Positions 19,960 to 31,964 of a stretch of DNA of 64,000 nt are shown one piece after another; position 1 is the stretch's first letter, and each line of letters begins with the position of its first letter. Position numbers and translations under genes: made by a program. The notes under the pieces are model-generated. The model worked only from the letters and a program-made list of their open reading frames with translations, was not told the DNA's origin and did not search any database. This DNA comes from Ctenosaura bakeri (taxonomy: Eukaryota > Chordata > Lepidosauria > Squamata > Iguanidae): assembly GCA_948474755.1 (NCBI GenBank), contig CAOLHI010000059.1, positions 682,001 to 746,000 on the forward strand, given 5' to 3'.

Positions 19960-20784
19960 TGTTGGGGGTCCCGGGAGAGGCGCCCAAATAACCAAATAAA
20001 AACACAAGTTGGGGGAATTTAACTTGAGCACTCTCTTGGCTAAATGAGAGGCAGGGTAACTTTAGCAAGGATCTTTTATCCCAATGTCTACAGCTTCAGG
20101 TCAGAGAGCAGGCAAGCAAGTTTAAAAGTAACAAAAATAACAGTTTTATTGAAAGATAAACAGCAAATAAAACAACACACACACTAGCTAACTTGGAAGC
20201 AGAAATAAGAGAGAGCTTAGGGATGGGTAATACGACACCTGGTCTCGTTGTCCTGGAGATAAAGATGGGGTTTCGGGGCAGAAAGCTCGGCATGGCTGGC
20301 TGAGGGGAGCTCCTTAGACAAACCAGCAGCAAGGCGGGATGGAAGTCCAAAGTAGTCCGAAGACTGTTTGGAAATGAGGAATTTTTATAGGGGGGGTTGT
20401 GCCTACCGGCCATGGCACACCAGGTGAGAACAAAGGGAGTTTAGAGCTGGACAAAGGATTTGGAAAAGGTCAAGTTTGCATGATGAGCTTAACGCTCGAC
20501 GACAATAGTTTGGCCAGTATGTAAATGTCCTGTCTAAAAGGACTGGTTCGGCTGAGAGCCATGCGGCTATTGTACGGTTTGCAGTTGGAAGTTCCCTGAA
20601 GCTACAAGAGAGGCTTGAGTTGCTGGCCTCAATAGGGTCTGGAAGGTAAAAACCATTAGCGGCCGCACCCTGTCCGTGCTTGTCCAGAGAACCTCGCAAA
20701 CACGTGGAGTGAGGTGGCTGGAGAAAAGTCAAGCAAAGGCCGAATTGTTTGATATCAAAATGATATCTGGGGTCCTCACCAACA
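19960..20784 (-). mobile_element. Solo LTR, about 825 bp
   Basis: The ends are TGTTGG...CCAACA with matching sub-ends (ggggtccc / gggacccc). On the minus strand it has a TATA box (ctataaaaat, 20381-20390) and, about 240 bases downstream, a polyadenylation signal AATAAA (20145-20150). These set the orientation and a U3-R-U5 layout. No internal retroviral or retrotransposon coding region or second LTR is nearby, so it is a solo LTR left by recombination. Family not assignable; no clear target duplication. Confidence 0.7.
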
Positions 20785-20967
20785 GTGCCATAACTGGAGT
20801 AACACTGCCACTCATTCAGTCAGTTTCATAACTTCTTGGGGAAATGGTTTTATTTAAAAAAAAAAATTAGGAGGGACTCATTATCACACAGAGTTTGCCT
20901 TAATGACATGTACAATATAATGGTCCCACTGTCCTCTTAAAGAAACATCTTGGCCTCAGTCCTATCA

Positions 20968-21127
20968 GTGGTTGTTGTTATGTGCCTCCAACTTATGGTG
21001 ACCCTAAGAGTTTTCTGGGGCTGAGATTGTGTGACACACCCAAGGTCACCCAGTGGATTTCCATAGTAAGGCGAGGAATCAAACCCTGATCTCCAGGGTC
21101 ATAGTCTACCACTCAAACCACTACACT
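20968..21127 (-). repeat. tRNA-headed SINE (Sauria SINE type)
   Basis: On the minus strand it has a tRNA-like head (agtggtttgagtggtagact...ccctggagatcagggtttg, with box-B-like 'ggtttgattcc'), the body 'gggtgaccttgggtgtgtca', and a tail 'gtcaccataagttggaggca' plus a short AAC run. Confidence 0.85.
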
Positions 21128-21186
21128 TGCTCCTAATTGTTAGTTCCAATTAAAGTAGACCAATTGAATCTATTATTGAACAGTAA

Positions 21187-21607
21187 GGCCCTTTTCGCAC
21201 CTTACTTTTTCGCGCTGCTGGGTTGGGGTTCTCACACGAGAAGGCTTAGGAGGAACGCTGCCACGTCCCTGCTGCGTCGACTCCACAGCTCCTTCCTCCT
21301 TGTGCGAGCGCCCCGCCTCTTTCATTCACAGTGCAGCCTGGGACCTCCCAAGCTACACTGAGGAGAGGACACACGACCGGCCCAGCTCCCGAGGCACCGC
21401 ATGCCAGGTAAGTGCGTGTGAGGCCCTGGAGCGATGCATGACCGCGCAGCATTTTCGGCTTTGAGCCAAAAATGAAAAGATGCGTGCACAGTCCTCATCA
21501 GGCCCTTGAGCATCACGTACATGTGAGTGCATCATGCAGGCCACTCCTCACATTTACATGACGCTCAAGGGGCCCTTTCACTTCAAAAACACCGTGCAAA
21601 AAGAGCC
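21187..21607. mobile_element. GGCC-ended DNA element, TAA duplication
   Basis: Starts ggcccttttcgcacc and ends gtgcaaaaagagcc. TAA on both sides (21184-21186, 21608-21610). Internally it matches the elements at 34055 and 35167 (for example 'tgagccaaaaatgaaaa'). Confidence 0.82.
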
Positions 21608-21610
21608 TAA

Positions 21611-22800
21611 GTCAGTTATTAGATAAATTCTGTTGATTTAGCCATTCTACTCTCACCAGGACTACCAATAGGATTCATGTAAATATGTGCCTACTTTGAT
21701 TATATCTGATGGAGAGATACGCTACAGCATTTAGGACTGTTCTGTCAATTCTTCCACTCCACACATTGGCCCTATATATTACCCCTATGCTGTGAAAGAG
21801 CCATTCTGATGGTCTAGTGGAAAGAGCAGGGGAGTGAGACAGATGATGGCTCTGAGGTTGGTGAACAACTGATTGTGCCATGAACAGAGCCAGTGATTGA
21901 CCAAATCAGCTTGCAAACATCCCCATCAGTTGAAAGACAAGCGGAGGCAGAGCTGCCCCAGCCAGCTCCAGAGGGAGAGGGAACCAGCAGTGATTTGGAG
22001 GAATTAACAGTCCCCTGTGCCCCTCAGCCTCCAATCATGGAGGAGGCTGAAACGGGCAGCTCAGAGGGAAGGTGTGTTGGCTAGATTAAGGAAACAATGA
22101 CAAGTAACACCTGTTTTCAGTGGCTATTTAAGTCTGTCAGCATGGCTTGCTGTTTGCTTGTCGCAAATTACTACGCAAGCCTCTCGACCCTTGTGCTCCG
22201 GCTCCCTCAACTCCTCTGGACAGACTTTCGGCTTACTGGGCCTTTTGGATTAGACCTTGGCTCAGCTCAGCATTTCCATTAGTTGTTTGTGTTGGACACT
22301 CCCCACTGCCTCCTCTTCCTTCTAGGGCAAGTACCTTCACCTCTCCTTCTTTGCTGGCAGAGAGGCACAGGCAGGGAGTTGGATTCTGACAGGGAGTCAG
22401 TGTTCTCTTGCAAACTCATTTAGCAACATCTGGTGGACCTTTGTGGTACACACAAAGTACAAGTCTGCGGTGGCTGAATATAAGAGCAAAGAGGGCAGCT
22501 GGGGATTTCCAAGCAAGAACAGAAGAGTCAGCAGACTATTGCATGTTCACCAAGAATTGGGTTGTGCTTAAGTCACTTCTGGTACCAGTTCATGTCAATC
22601 TAAAACAGCAAGAATTTAAGGAAGAATATAAGTTGGTGGCCAGGTTGTGAGCAGAAATAGATACATTATGTGTGTGGTTAAAAATGCCTTTCCACTCTTT
22701 ATTTCTTCAAACTCTATTTCCCAATAACTTATTTGAAATGTGTCTGGAAGTGAATACATGATATAATAAGATGAAAGGTCTGATTCACTATCTAATTGTA
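21611..22800. other. Unclassified intergenic, possible old retroelement
   Basis: 22090-22400 has the look of an LTR or retroelement leader ('gtggctatttaagtctgtca', then a C/T-rich stretch), but I could not define ends. The rest shows nothing I recognise. Confidence 0.25.
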
Positions 22801-22801
22801 C

Positions 22802-23022
22802 TATTGTAGCACCAAATCCTATCTGATATTAGAAGCTAAAAAGCATCAGTCCTGATTAGTAATTTAATAGGAGACCACCAATGAATACCAGATGCTATAA
22901 GCTATAATCAGAGGAAGGAACTAGCAAAACCACCTGTAAGTATTCCTTGCCTAAGAAAACCCTATGACATTCATGGCATTGCCATAAGTTGATAGGTGAC
23001 TTGAAGACACATACACCAGTTT
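22802..23022 (+). repeat. 5S-rRNA-headed SINE
   Basis: The head resembles the 5S rRNA internal promoter region (tctgatattagaagctaaaa ... taataggagaccacc). The body follows (gaggaaggaactagcaaaac, cttgcctaagaaaacc) and then a BovB-like tail (gccataagttgataggtgac). Confidence 0.75.
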
Positions 23023-23289
23023 TTACCCACCAATGGCACTACCTTTCTGCAATGGCGGGATTGCATGCTTCTGTGAGGTAAGAGACTATGCTGATATCAG
23101 CAGTGCTGTTGGTAGGGTCTCCCATGTCAGACAGGCCTTTGCTGAGGAGCCAGACTAAATCTGCCAGCTACCAGGCAGTAGTGGTAATGGGGAGGGGGTG
23201 GCACTGCTGAAGGATCTCACAGAGACAACAGCAGTGGCACCATACTTGTTAGTACTGTGCCAAAGGAGGCATGGTAAACCTCTTTTGAA

Positions 23290-26252
23290 TGTCCTTTACC
23301 ATGAAAACCCTATGATGAAACAATCCAAAATGAAACAAGAAGTAGTGCCAGAAGATGAACTCTCAGGGTAGATGGCACTCAACAAACTGCTGAGGTATAG
23401 CAGAGGACAAGTGTGAATAGTGCTGTGGCTAATGATGCAAACTGGACTCAAGCTAAAAGGATGTTCAGCTGTTGACGTGCTCAGAGGTGAAAGGAAAATC
23501 CAAACTTGCACAACACACATTATAGAAACATGGAACGTGAGAAGTATGAATCAGGGGAAGATAGACATGGTAAAATAAGAAATGGAACATATGAACGTTG
23601 CAATACTTGAGCCGAGAGAGCTAAAGGGGACAGGACTGGGATATTTTAAGTCAGATAATTCATGTTTTACTCTGGAAATGAAAATCTAAGAAGAAAAGAG
23701 ATGACATTAATAGTGAGGAGAGATGTACAATATACTATCAAAGGATACAATGCAAAATCTGACCAAATCACACCAATAAGAGTTCAGGGAAAACCCATCA
23801 ATATAACCATAATCCAAGTTTATACTCCAACTACAGAGGCAGAAGAAGAAGAAATTGAAAGATTCTGTGCTGGAACCCAGAAAGAAATTGATCACACATC
23901 AAAACAGGATTTGTTAATCATAAGTGATTGAAATATAAAAGCAAGAAAGAAAGCAGAATTAAAGAAAGTAGGAAAAACTGGCCTACGATCAAAAAAGGAA
24001 GCAACAGATTGAATTTTGTGAGGCCAACAGTATGTTCATTACAGACACATTGTTCAAGCAACCATACAATTGACTGTTTACATGGACATCACCTGATGCC
24101 AATATAGAAATCAAATAGACTACATAATCAAAAGCAGAAGCTAGAAAAGTTCTATTCTCTCTGCAAAAACAAGACCAGGAGCAGATTGTGGCACAGACTG
24201 TGAATTGCTGATATAAAAATCTAGAGTACAACTAAAAATACACTGAACCAACCATTGTGCCAAGATATAACCTGGAGAACATCCCCAAGGAATTGAAAGA
24301 TAATATAAAAAAGAGGTTTGCTCTATTAAACCTAATTGATCAAGAGCCAGAAGACCTCTGACCCTGAAATCAGAGACATTGTCAGGGTGGAATGCAAAAA
24401 TACACTATCTGCAACCAAAAAGAAAGAGGAGTCTCAACAGATGATGGATGAAACTCTTCAAGCAGTTAAGGATAGCCAAGAAGCAAAAATAAAAGATGTC
24501 AGAAATAGAGTCAGAACTCTGAATACAACTGTTTAATGATCCATGCACAAGGACAAGGAGAACCACTATAATAATCAATGCAAGAAATAGAAGATGACAA
24601 CAAAAAAGGAAGAACAAAGGATTTCTTCCACAAGATCCAAGAACTCAAAGGAAGAATTAAATCAAGAGTGGAGATTCTCTACAACCAGCATGGGAACAGA
24701 TTACCTGACATTACAGAAATAAAAAACAGAATGAAAACAAAACACAGAAGAAGATTATGAAAGGATGACAGATTCATTCAAAGAATAACTATTTGAAGAT
24801 GAGCCTACTCTTTTAGAAAGTGAAGTGGAAGCTACACTCAGAGCATTAGGAGAAAGAAATCACCAGGAACAGATGGCGTACCAATAGGGTTGTTTCAAGC
24901 AACAGAATCAGAATCTATTCTGGTTCTTACAAAAAATCTGTCCACAAGTATGGAAAAAATATAATGGCTCACAGATTGGAAATGCTCAATATACATTCCA
25001 GTCCCCAAGAAAGAGGATAGTTTGTATTAATCTCCCATGCAAGCAAAGCAATGCTCAAAATTCTACAATAAGGACTTTTGCCATATATGGACCAAGAAAT
25101 GCCAGATGTCCAAGCTGGGTTCAGGAAAGGAAGAGGCACTAAGGATCATATTGCAAACATACATTGGATAATGGAGCTCACCAAAGAATTTCAAAAGAAA
25201 ATCAACCTGACGATAGCAAAACCTTTGAATGTGTAAATCATGAAAAACTGTGGATAGCTCTTAAAGAAATGAGTGTGTCAGGTTGTGTAACCTGATGTGT
25301 ACCCTGCAATCAGGATAAGAGGCTACCATTCAGAGCGAATATGGAGAAATGGAATGGTTTCCAACTGACAAGGAGGTCAGGCAAGGCAGCATTTTCTCAC
25401 CCTATCTTTTTAACTTGTACACTGAATATACCATATGTAAATCAAATTAGACTCAGAGGAAGGAAATGTAAAAATTGGAGGAAGGAACATTAACAGTTTA
25501 AAATATGCAAATGACACCATAGTACTAGCAAAAAATAGCAATGACTTGGAATGATTACTGAAGAAAGACAAGGTAGAAAGTGCAAAGGCAGGTTTACAGT
25601 TGAATATTAAGAAGACAAAAGATGATTTACATAACTTTAAAGGAGATAGTGAAGATACTGAAGTAGTTAAAGATTTTTCCATACCTTGGTTGTCATTAAG
25701 CAGAATGGAGACTGCAGTCAAGAAATCAAAAGAAGACTAGGACTAAGAAGGGCAGCTATGAATGAGCTAGATAATATCCTGAGGTTTCAAGATATACCAC
25801 TGAATACTAAAGACTGGATCATCCATGCCATTGTATTCCTGATTTCTATGTATGGTTTTGAAAACTCAAAGTGAAGAATACTGATAGGAAGAAAATCAGC
25901 ACATTTGAAATGTGTGATAGAGAAGAGTTCTACAGATACCATGGGCTGCTAAAAAGACAAATAAATGGATCCTAGAGAAAATCAAGTCTGAACAATCCCT
26001 AGAAGCCAAGATAATCAAACTGAGACTGCCTTTTTTTAGGCATATCATGGGATGACGTGATTCACTAGAAAAGGCAATAATGCTTGATAAGAGAGAAGGC
26101 AATAGGAAAAGAGGAAGACTGCATTACACTCAAGGAAGCCATGGCCCTGATTCTGCAAGACCTGAACAGGGCTTCTGATGATAGTGTAACTCTCTCATTC
26201 ATAGGGTTGCTGTAAGTCAAGGTTGATTTGACAGCAGTTAACAACAAACCAA
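23290..26252 (+). mobile_element. Near-complete RTE/BovB LINE, decayed
   Basis: About 2.95 kb of the usual ~3.2 kb. The endonuclease start 'TWNVRSMNQG' is at about 23528 and the EN domain runs to ~24240. RT blocks begin near 24850 ('SPGTDGVP'), with 'QAGFRKGRGTKDHI' at about 25105. The polymerase box at 25504-25515 reads YAND, so the first catalytic Asp (of YADD) is replaced. The 3' tail is 'gacagcagttaacaac'. Multiple stops and frameshifts make it inactive. Confidence 0.88.
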
Positions 26253-26441
26253 TTTAGATACCAGAGGCTGGGAAAAGGTCTCACCCTGTAATCCAGTGGT
26301 TCTCAACCTGGGGGTCGGGACCCCTTTGGGGGTCGAACAACCATTTCACAGGGGTTGCCGCTCCTCAATCCTGCCCCCCTTTTAAAAGAAGGTGGCCTCA
26401 CAGCCAATGGGAGGAGTGCTTCTGAGACCCCTGCACTGGGG

Positions 26442-26521
26442 TTCAAACTGCAAACCCCAGGATTCCATAGGATCGTGAAAGTGGAATAATAGTGCTATAA
26501 CAGTCTAGTGCAGAAATAGCC
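26442..26521. mobile_element. Palindromic element, right arm only, inside SPIN-like element
   Basis: ttcaaactgcaaaccccag ... ataacagtctagtgcagaaa and tagcc: the right arm of the GGCC palindrome without its left arm. Confidence 0.75.
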
Positions 26522-26959
26522 AGGATGACTTTCTCCTCTCGCTTTTGTTGTGCGTGGACTCTTGGCGCTTGCCACATGCACGTGTTGTGTTCTTCGCCCT
26601 GACTGTCTTGCATTCCTCACTTTTTGTATGTTCAGCGTCCGCACTCCCTTTAAGGGAAGGAGGAAGGGAAGGAGTGAAACAAGACACATCTGCTTATGCT
26701 GCTGCCATCTTTCCTCTCTCCCTGTCCTTTCCTCCCTGCGCCTCGTATAAAATGTGGGCTGTTTCGGCATTGCCTTTGGGAGTGACTGGCTTTTCGAACT
26801 GTGGAAACCCAACATTCAGAACTAGAACTACTGCCTTAATTCTGGCATTGATGGACGCTTCCTGTGCTTAAAAAAGAGGGGGAGGGTTACCAGTTTTTAG
26901 GCATTAGAAGTCTATCCAGAGCAGTGATTTAGGGCAGTGTTTCCAATCTATTTGATGTT

Positions 26960-27012
26960 GGAAATAACTAACTAACTAACTAACTAAATAAATAATAAAT
27001 AAATAAATAAAA
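26960..27012. repeat. (TAAC)n/(AAATA)n microsatellite
   Basis: Run of taac units passing into aata units within the SPIN-like element. Confidence 0.9.
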
Positions 27013-27109
27013 TAACGAAAATGATTTTATGGTTGGGGGTCACCACAACATGAGGAACTGTATTAAGGGGTCGCGGCATTAGGAAGGTTGAGAACCACTG
27101 CTGTAATCA

Positions 27110-28110
27110 AATATTTGTTTTGTTTTTTGTTTTTTTGGCAGCCTAAAGTCTTCTTTGCACCCTAAGACCCTGATGGGTAGAACTCATGTTGGTGGTGATC
27201 CCAGATATGGCTACAGTGCAGTTCTATGCATAGTTTAACCTTCTGTTTTTGCTTCTTTGGTCTTTCTGGGAAGGAAGGAACTAAACCCATCCTTTGCAGA
27301 GACATCTTTTTTTAAAAAAAAAAGCTGACTTTATTTGCTCATTTTATCTCACCAATTTGTGAAGAAGTCTTGGCAGGGTAGCAGAAAGTCCCAAAAATAT
27401 TAACTGTCAAATTGCAAACAAAAATTTGATATAAAGACAGAAACTCCTATGCATGATGTCTCTGTTTTCTATCTGCTTCAGGCAGTAAATATTTAGGGAA
27501 GGGCTTCATAACATTTTCAGTGAGTGTTCTTGTTCAGACAGCTCATTCTCAGTTTTCTCAGACATGACTTTAATTACCTCTGATGTGATGATGAAGAATC
27601 CATCTCCTCTGATGATCTTGAACTCACATTTGTTGCTTCCTAATTCTAGTAGGGTTGCCAGAGTAAAAACTGGAGAGGATTTCTTTACCTTTAATTTCAG
27701 CAGGTATTGCTTGTGGTTATGTGATGAACAACACCTGCCAAAACACCTCCTCTAAACCACCATTTAAAGATACAGGAGCCCTCTCTGATTTTCAAACTGT
27801 CAACCTAGCAGTGAGGCACCAGGGATTGCTACTGCCAGTATGTGCCTGTGACTCTTCTTGTCACCTGTCTACAGTTTTCCCTTTGATTGCTTGGAAATAA
27901 AAGGTCAAACTAGATGATATCCTTATCCTGTTTTTGGCATAGGCATTCCCTTAAGCAGTGAAAGACAATTGTCATAGCATGTGGTTTTCCTCCCCTCCAT
28001 GCTTTACGTTGCATGTTTTTTTTTTTTTTGTGATTGATCATTGGAAATAAACACAAGCCTTAATTTTCAAGTATGTGCTAAGGCAACTTTCTCTGCAAAG
28101 TCCATCATGA
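27110..28110. other. Intergenic, nothing recognised
   Basis: No exon or repeat terminus that I can support. Contains short T runs. Confidence 0.3.
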
Positions 28111-28114
28111 GAGG

Positions 28115-28515
28115 GAAATCCATCCATCCATCCATCCCTATATTTAAATCCTAACTTTTCCAGACTGAGATTCAAGGCATCATACAAAAAGGCAGAAAAT
28201 ACAATAAAACACATATAGCTAAAAAAAAATACAAAATTAAAATTGAAAAAAGTATTAAATAACAACATAATTAAAACCATTTTACTTTAAAACACAGATT
28301 AAATGCAGCCGATCACCATAAAAAGCCCTTTTTATGCCAAAATCATCACCATCATCATCGTTGTCGTTGTCATCATCCAAAGGCTTGCAATGGAGAGGAC
28401 AGCAAAGAAGGAGCCATCCAAGTTTCCATAGGGAGGGAGTTAACAGTGTTTAGGAGCAACCACAAAGAAAGCCTTCTCCTGCATTCCCACCAGCCATCAA
28501 AGGTGGATCTAGGGT
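28115..28515 (-). repeat. L2-group LINE 3' region with (ATCC)n
   Basis: Read on the minus strand it carries the squamate L2-like tail ('gccttgaatctcagtctgga', then 'aaagttaggatttaaatata') next to an atcc microsatellite. The 5' side (28385-28500) fits the end of the coding region (agaaggctttctttgtggtt). A trinucleotide run (atcatc/gttgtc) lies at 28343-28378. Confidence 0.55.
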
Positions 28516-28900
28516 GGGGCAATTGGAGTGTGTGCCCTGGGCACAAATGCTCACGGGTGCCCTTCTACCCGCCACCCCCACACCTGCCCATAGCCTCCTT
28601 GCACCCACTGCTGCCTACACGTGCCCATCGGTCACCTCCTTGCACTCACTGCTGCCTACCCATGCCTGCTGCTGCCTACCCACGCCCACCATACTCGCCA
28701 CTGCCAACCCATGCCCACCCATTGCCCCCTGTGCCTGCTGCTGCCGCTCCCCAATCATCACCATGCCCACTGCTGCTGCCCCTCTGCACCTGCCGCCGGG
28801 GTCCTTCCTGGCCTGGTGCTGTGGCAGCAGAGCAACATCTAGGGGTGCAACTTCCGCACTTGCCCTAGGTGCTGCTGGGCCTAGAAATGCCACTGGCAGC
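28515..28900. repeat. C-rich degenerate [17 protein letters not shown] segment
   Basis: Degenerate repetition of 'tgcccatccactgctgccta'-like units on the plus strand gives open frames in several phases without any protein signature. A weakly similar C-rich stretch is at 55740-55875. Confidence 0.5.
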
Positions 28901-29100
28901 CATACCTGTGAAGGTGGTAGGATAGAAAGAAGTGCCTTCCCTGCAGATCTTAAACCAACACCACTGTGGTTTAGAAACAAGACAGTTTCTTGCACTGAGG
29001 TGGAAAGGAGAAATAGAGCTAAGTGTCATTGGCATACTGGTGACATCCAGCCCATGAAACTCCAGTCTAACTCTTTCAACAGCTTCATGTATATATTAAA

Positions 29101-29497
29101 CTAGTGTATATATTTTCTCATAAATAATAGTTGTTAGAAAGATTTGAGATCCTGTGTCTCTAATTCCCCAAACTGTCTTGTCCAGTACCTGTAACTTTTC
29201 ACCATATTCCCCAAACCAATCTGTATTCAGAATTATCAACATACAGAGGTTGGGTTCCTGAGGGAATATACTGCCCTCCTCCTTGCTGCTAGGCCTCATC
29301 TCCATAGCAACCGGCCTATTCTCTGACTGAGAATTCTAAACTGTTTAGAATTCTAAATTCTAATCAACTAAACTGCAAAGCCCAGGATTCCGTAGAATCT
29401 TCACAGGCAGTCAATCATATGAGACCTTCACCTGACACAGCCAATCATATGAGGTCTTCACCAGACACAGACAAACAGACAAACTTTGACTTTTAGA
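29101..29497 (-). mobile_element. Helitron-like element, copy B
   Basis: Inverted copy of 52573-53020. On the minus strand it starts aaaagtcaaagtttgtctgt and ends ...tacactag at 29101 (CTAG end). The 3' hairpin is lost. It shares an open segment (PQEPNLCMLIILNTDW and following) with copy A. Confidence 0.6.
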
Positions 29498-29509
29498 CAG
29501 CAAAAGTGA

Positions 29510-31790
29510 CAAAACGGTAGAACCCCATAGCCCAGCAACCAAGGAGTGGAATAGGAATGCTCCAGCAACACCTTCTGGGTTCACCCCTTCAAGAAAGAAT
29601 GAAGCTATCGAAAAACAATGTCTCTGCAAGTCCCATCCCAGCAAGGCAGCCCAGAATGATGCCATGATTGATGGTATGGAATGCCTCAGAGAGTGCCCAT
29701 ACTGATGTTGGGATGTATGTAGGGGGAGTATCCCTGCCAACCTGAGTCCATTGTCTCTTTTCCCTTATAGTTGAACATCATTGCCCGCACTGGCTGATGG
29801 ATGGGCTTTGGTAGTGTTTCTTTGCACAGTGGGAAATACTGCTGCTCTTTTTAAGCCATTTGGGGATTTTTACGTTGTGTCCCCTCCCCCCCCCAAAAAA
29901 CTGTGTCTCTCCTGTGACATTGACATAACTGAGGTATAGAATTGCTCAGTTACAGGCTTTCCCTGTAACGATTGCACCCCACCCATGTTTGTACGGTTGT
30001 ACAGCCAGCAGAGCATGACGGGAGTAAGTAACAAAATAGCCCCATGGGAAAGTTGGCCCCTTTGCTCACAAATGCTCTGGTATATGCAACCCAAGTGCTA
30101 TGAAAACCTGAAGAAAAAACTCATGTGACCAGAGAACATGGTAGAACACCATATCATCATCCTCTTCTTCATCCTCATCATCATGTATACTGAAGGGAAC
30201 GACAACTCTTCAGCAGTTTTGTCCTCCAAAACTAGTTTGCACACAGCCCAAGAGGGAAATTATTTAATGTGCATACAACTTCTGTCTGTTCAGTTTTACA
30301 GCAGTGCCTTTCCTGGGAAAGAAAAGCGCTGTTTAAATACTACCGTAGTAATCATTTGAGTATGGGAGTAGGGAGATGAAGGTAGGTTGGTATTTTTTCA
30401 GTCCTTTGCATAGGAACTATTAGTGCTGAGCCAGGGTACCAGCTTTAAGTTCTCTAGACAGGGATTCATTTGATCCTGGTCTGAACTCTATCTAGTGTGA
30501 AGGCAGAGAAGTGCTATGACTTTCTTACGGAGAGGTGCGGAGCCAGGCATACAGATTAAAAACCCCAGTCGCTATGAAACAAGCAATAAAGCATTTGGCA
30601 CCCAGTCTGCAGCACCTGGTAAGGTGTGCTCATAGGTATTGCATTTCCTTTTATGCTGTTTTCCCATCCAGTAACTGAGAATTCCTGTAAAGACGTGACG
30701 TGTTGCAGCTTAAAGCTCCCCGGGTCAGATTCCTTACACTTCACTGCTATCCAGCATAGTGTTCTCAAACCTAAGCCAATTCACATTAATAGAACACTTT
30801 CATGTGATCCTGGGGGAAGGGGATCCCAACATAGAGAAGGAGTAAAAGGCTGAGAAGGACACTGTAAGTTCAGGGAAGAAGAGTTACATATTTTATAGAG
30901 CCCATATTGGAGCAAGACTAGGTAAGTAAATCCTAAATCACACTTCTATCAGTCCTCTTGACAACAGGAAGCTTAGAAATATCTTGTTAAAAATGCTTTT
31001 CCTTATCCTGTGTTATGTTCTCCTCATACGATGCTGTGACACAGTTTGCTCAAGGTTAGACAAAAAAGATGAGTGTTTTTATTTTGTTTACTTACTGGTG
31101 CATTCATTTTATCTCCATTAATTTGTTTCTGAGCCCACATAACTAGTAAAGTAGTGAGACAACTTTTCTTTTTACTAAGATTAGAGGCTGGAGTCATACT
31201 TCATATGTGTTGGCCTGAATAGGGAGATAATGCTAAATGGAAATAAAAGGACTCTTGAAAATAGTAGAGATGAATGTAACTCATGATGCTTTACATATTG
31301 GCTCTCCTTATGGTGCCAGAACTTTCAAAATGCAATTTTGCTAACTTTGAAGTGGCATAGAAAATTTATTTACTTGATTATATTATGTTACATTTATTGT
31401 GAAATAAACATGTTTACCACTCCAGCAACATGTGATTTCAGCCACTTAAATCTTATCCTGTACAAATATGTAATAACCTTTCTCACCATGGGTATTACGA
31501 AAATATCTGACATATTGCTATAATCTCCATAGAGTTTTGTCTAGATACATGCAGGGGCACAATTTAAGCCCCTGTTATCTGTTTCCATTCCAATAAGTGT
31601 TAACTGGAGGGTGCTTTTTGTCATAACTAGTCAAATGCTAAATGTGCTCACCCCCTGAAGTTCATAGACAGTTATCTATCTAACTATCTACCTATCCATC
31701 TATCTATCTGAAAAAAAAATATAGTACAGGCTGTCTGCATGACTTTGTTAATATTTTCAGTATTCAAAAAGAGAAAATGATTGCCCCATG
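29510..31790. other. Intergenic, nothing firm
   Basis: No exon or element recognised. A (tcatca) run is near 30150-30185 and a tatc microsatellite at 31672-31710. Confidence 0.3.
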
Positions 31791-31854
31791 ACTTGTGTTT
31801 TTCTGACCTGTTATGCGATCTATTTCTTTTAGTAGTATCTCATTTGTCTTCAAG

Positions 31855-31960
31855 GAGTTTAAGTCAGCATGATTACGTAAGAGCATAAGAAAAGCTTTTC
31901 TGCGTGATATCAAAGCTCCATCTAACATGGCATCCTGTTTCCTATAGGATGGACGAGTTC
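31855..31960 (+). repeat. Unassigned squamate interspersed repeat (taagaaragc type)
   Basis: 'gagcataagaaaagcttttc' ... 'ctccatctaacatggcatcc' 'tgtttcc' resembles a common reptile repeat whose core is 'gctggatcagaccaa' followed by 'ccatctagtccagcatcctg'. A second piece is at 62332-62410. Confidence 0.5.
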
Positions 31961-31964
31961 GTCC

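Larger units (their letters stand above)
26294..27100. mobile_element. SPIN-like hAT transposon, non-autonomous, 807 bp
   Basis: The left end cagtggttctcaacct continues 'gggtcgggacccctttgggg'. The right end, inverted, is cagtggttctcaacct followed by 'tcctaatgccgcgacccctt' and 'acagttcctcatgttgtggt'. These match the SPIN (hAT) termini. A perfect 8-bp target duplication ctgtaatc flanks it (26286-26293, 27101-27108). No transposase. The interior holds a palindromic-element arm (26442-26521), a segment of unknown origin (26522-26930) and a taac/aaata microsatellite. Confidence 0.9.

Noticed and set aside
26495..26871. Open frames of 60-108 codons on both strands
   Set aside because: Inside the SPIN-like element and spanning the palindromic arm; no hAT transposase motif.
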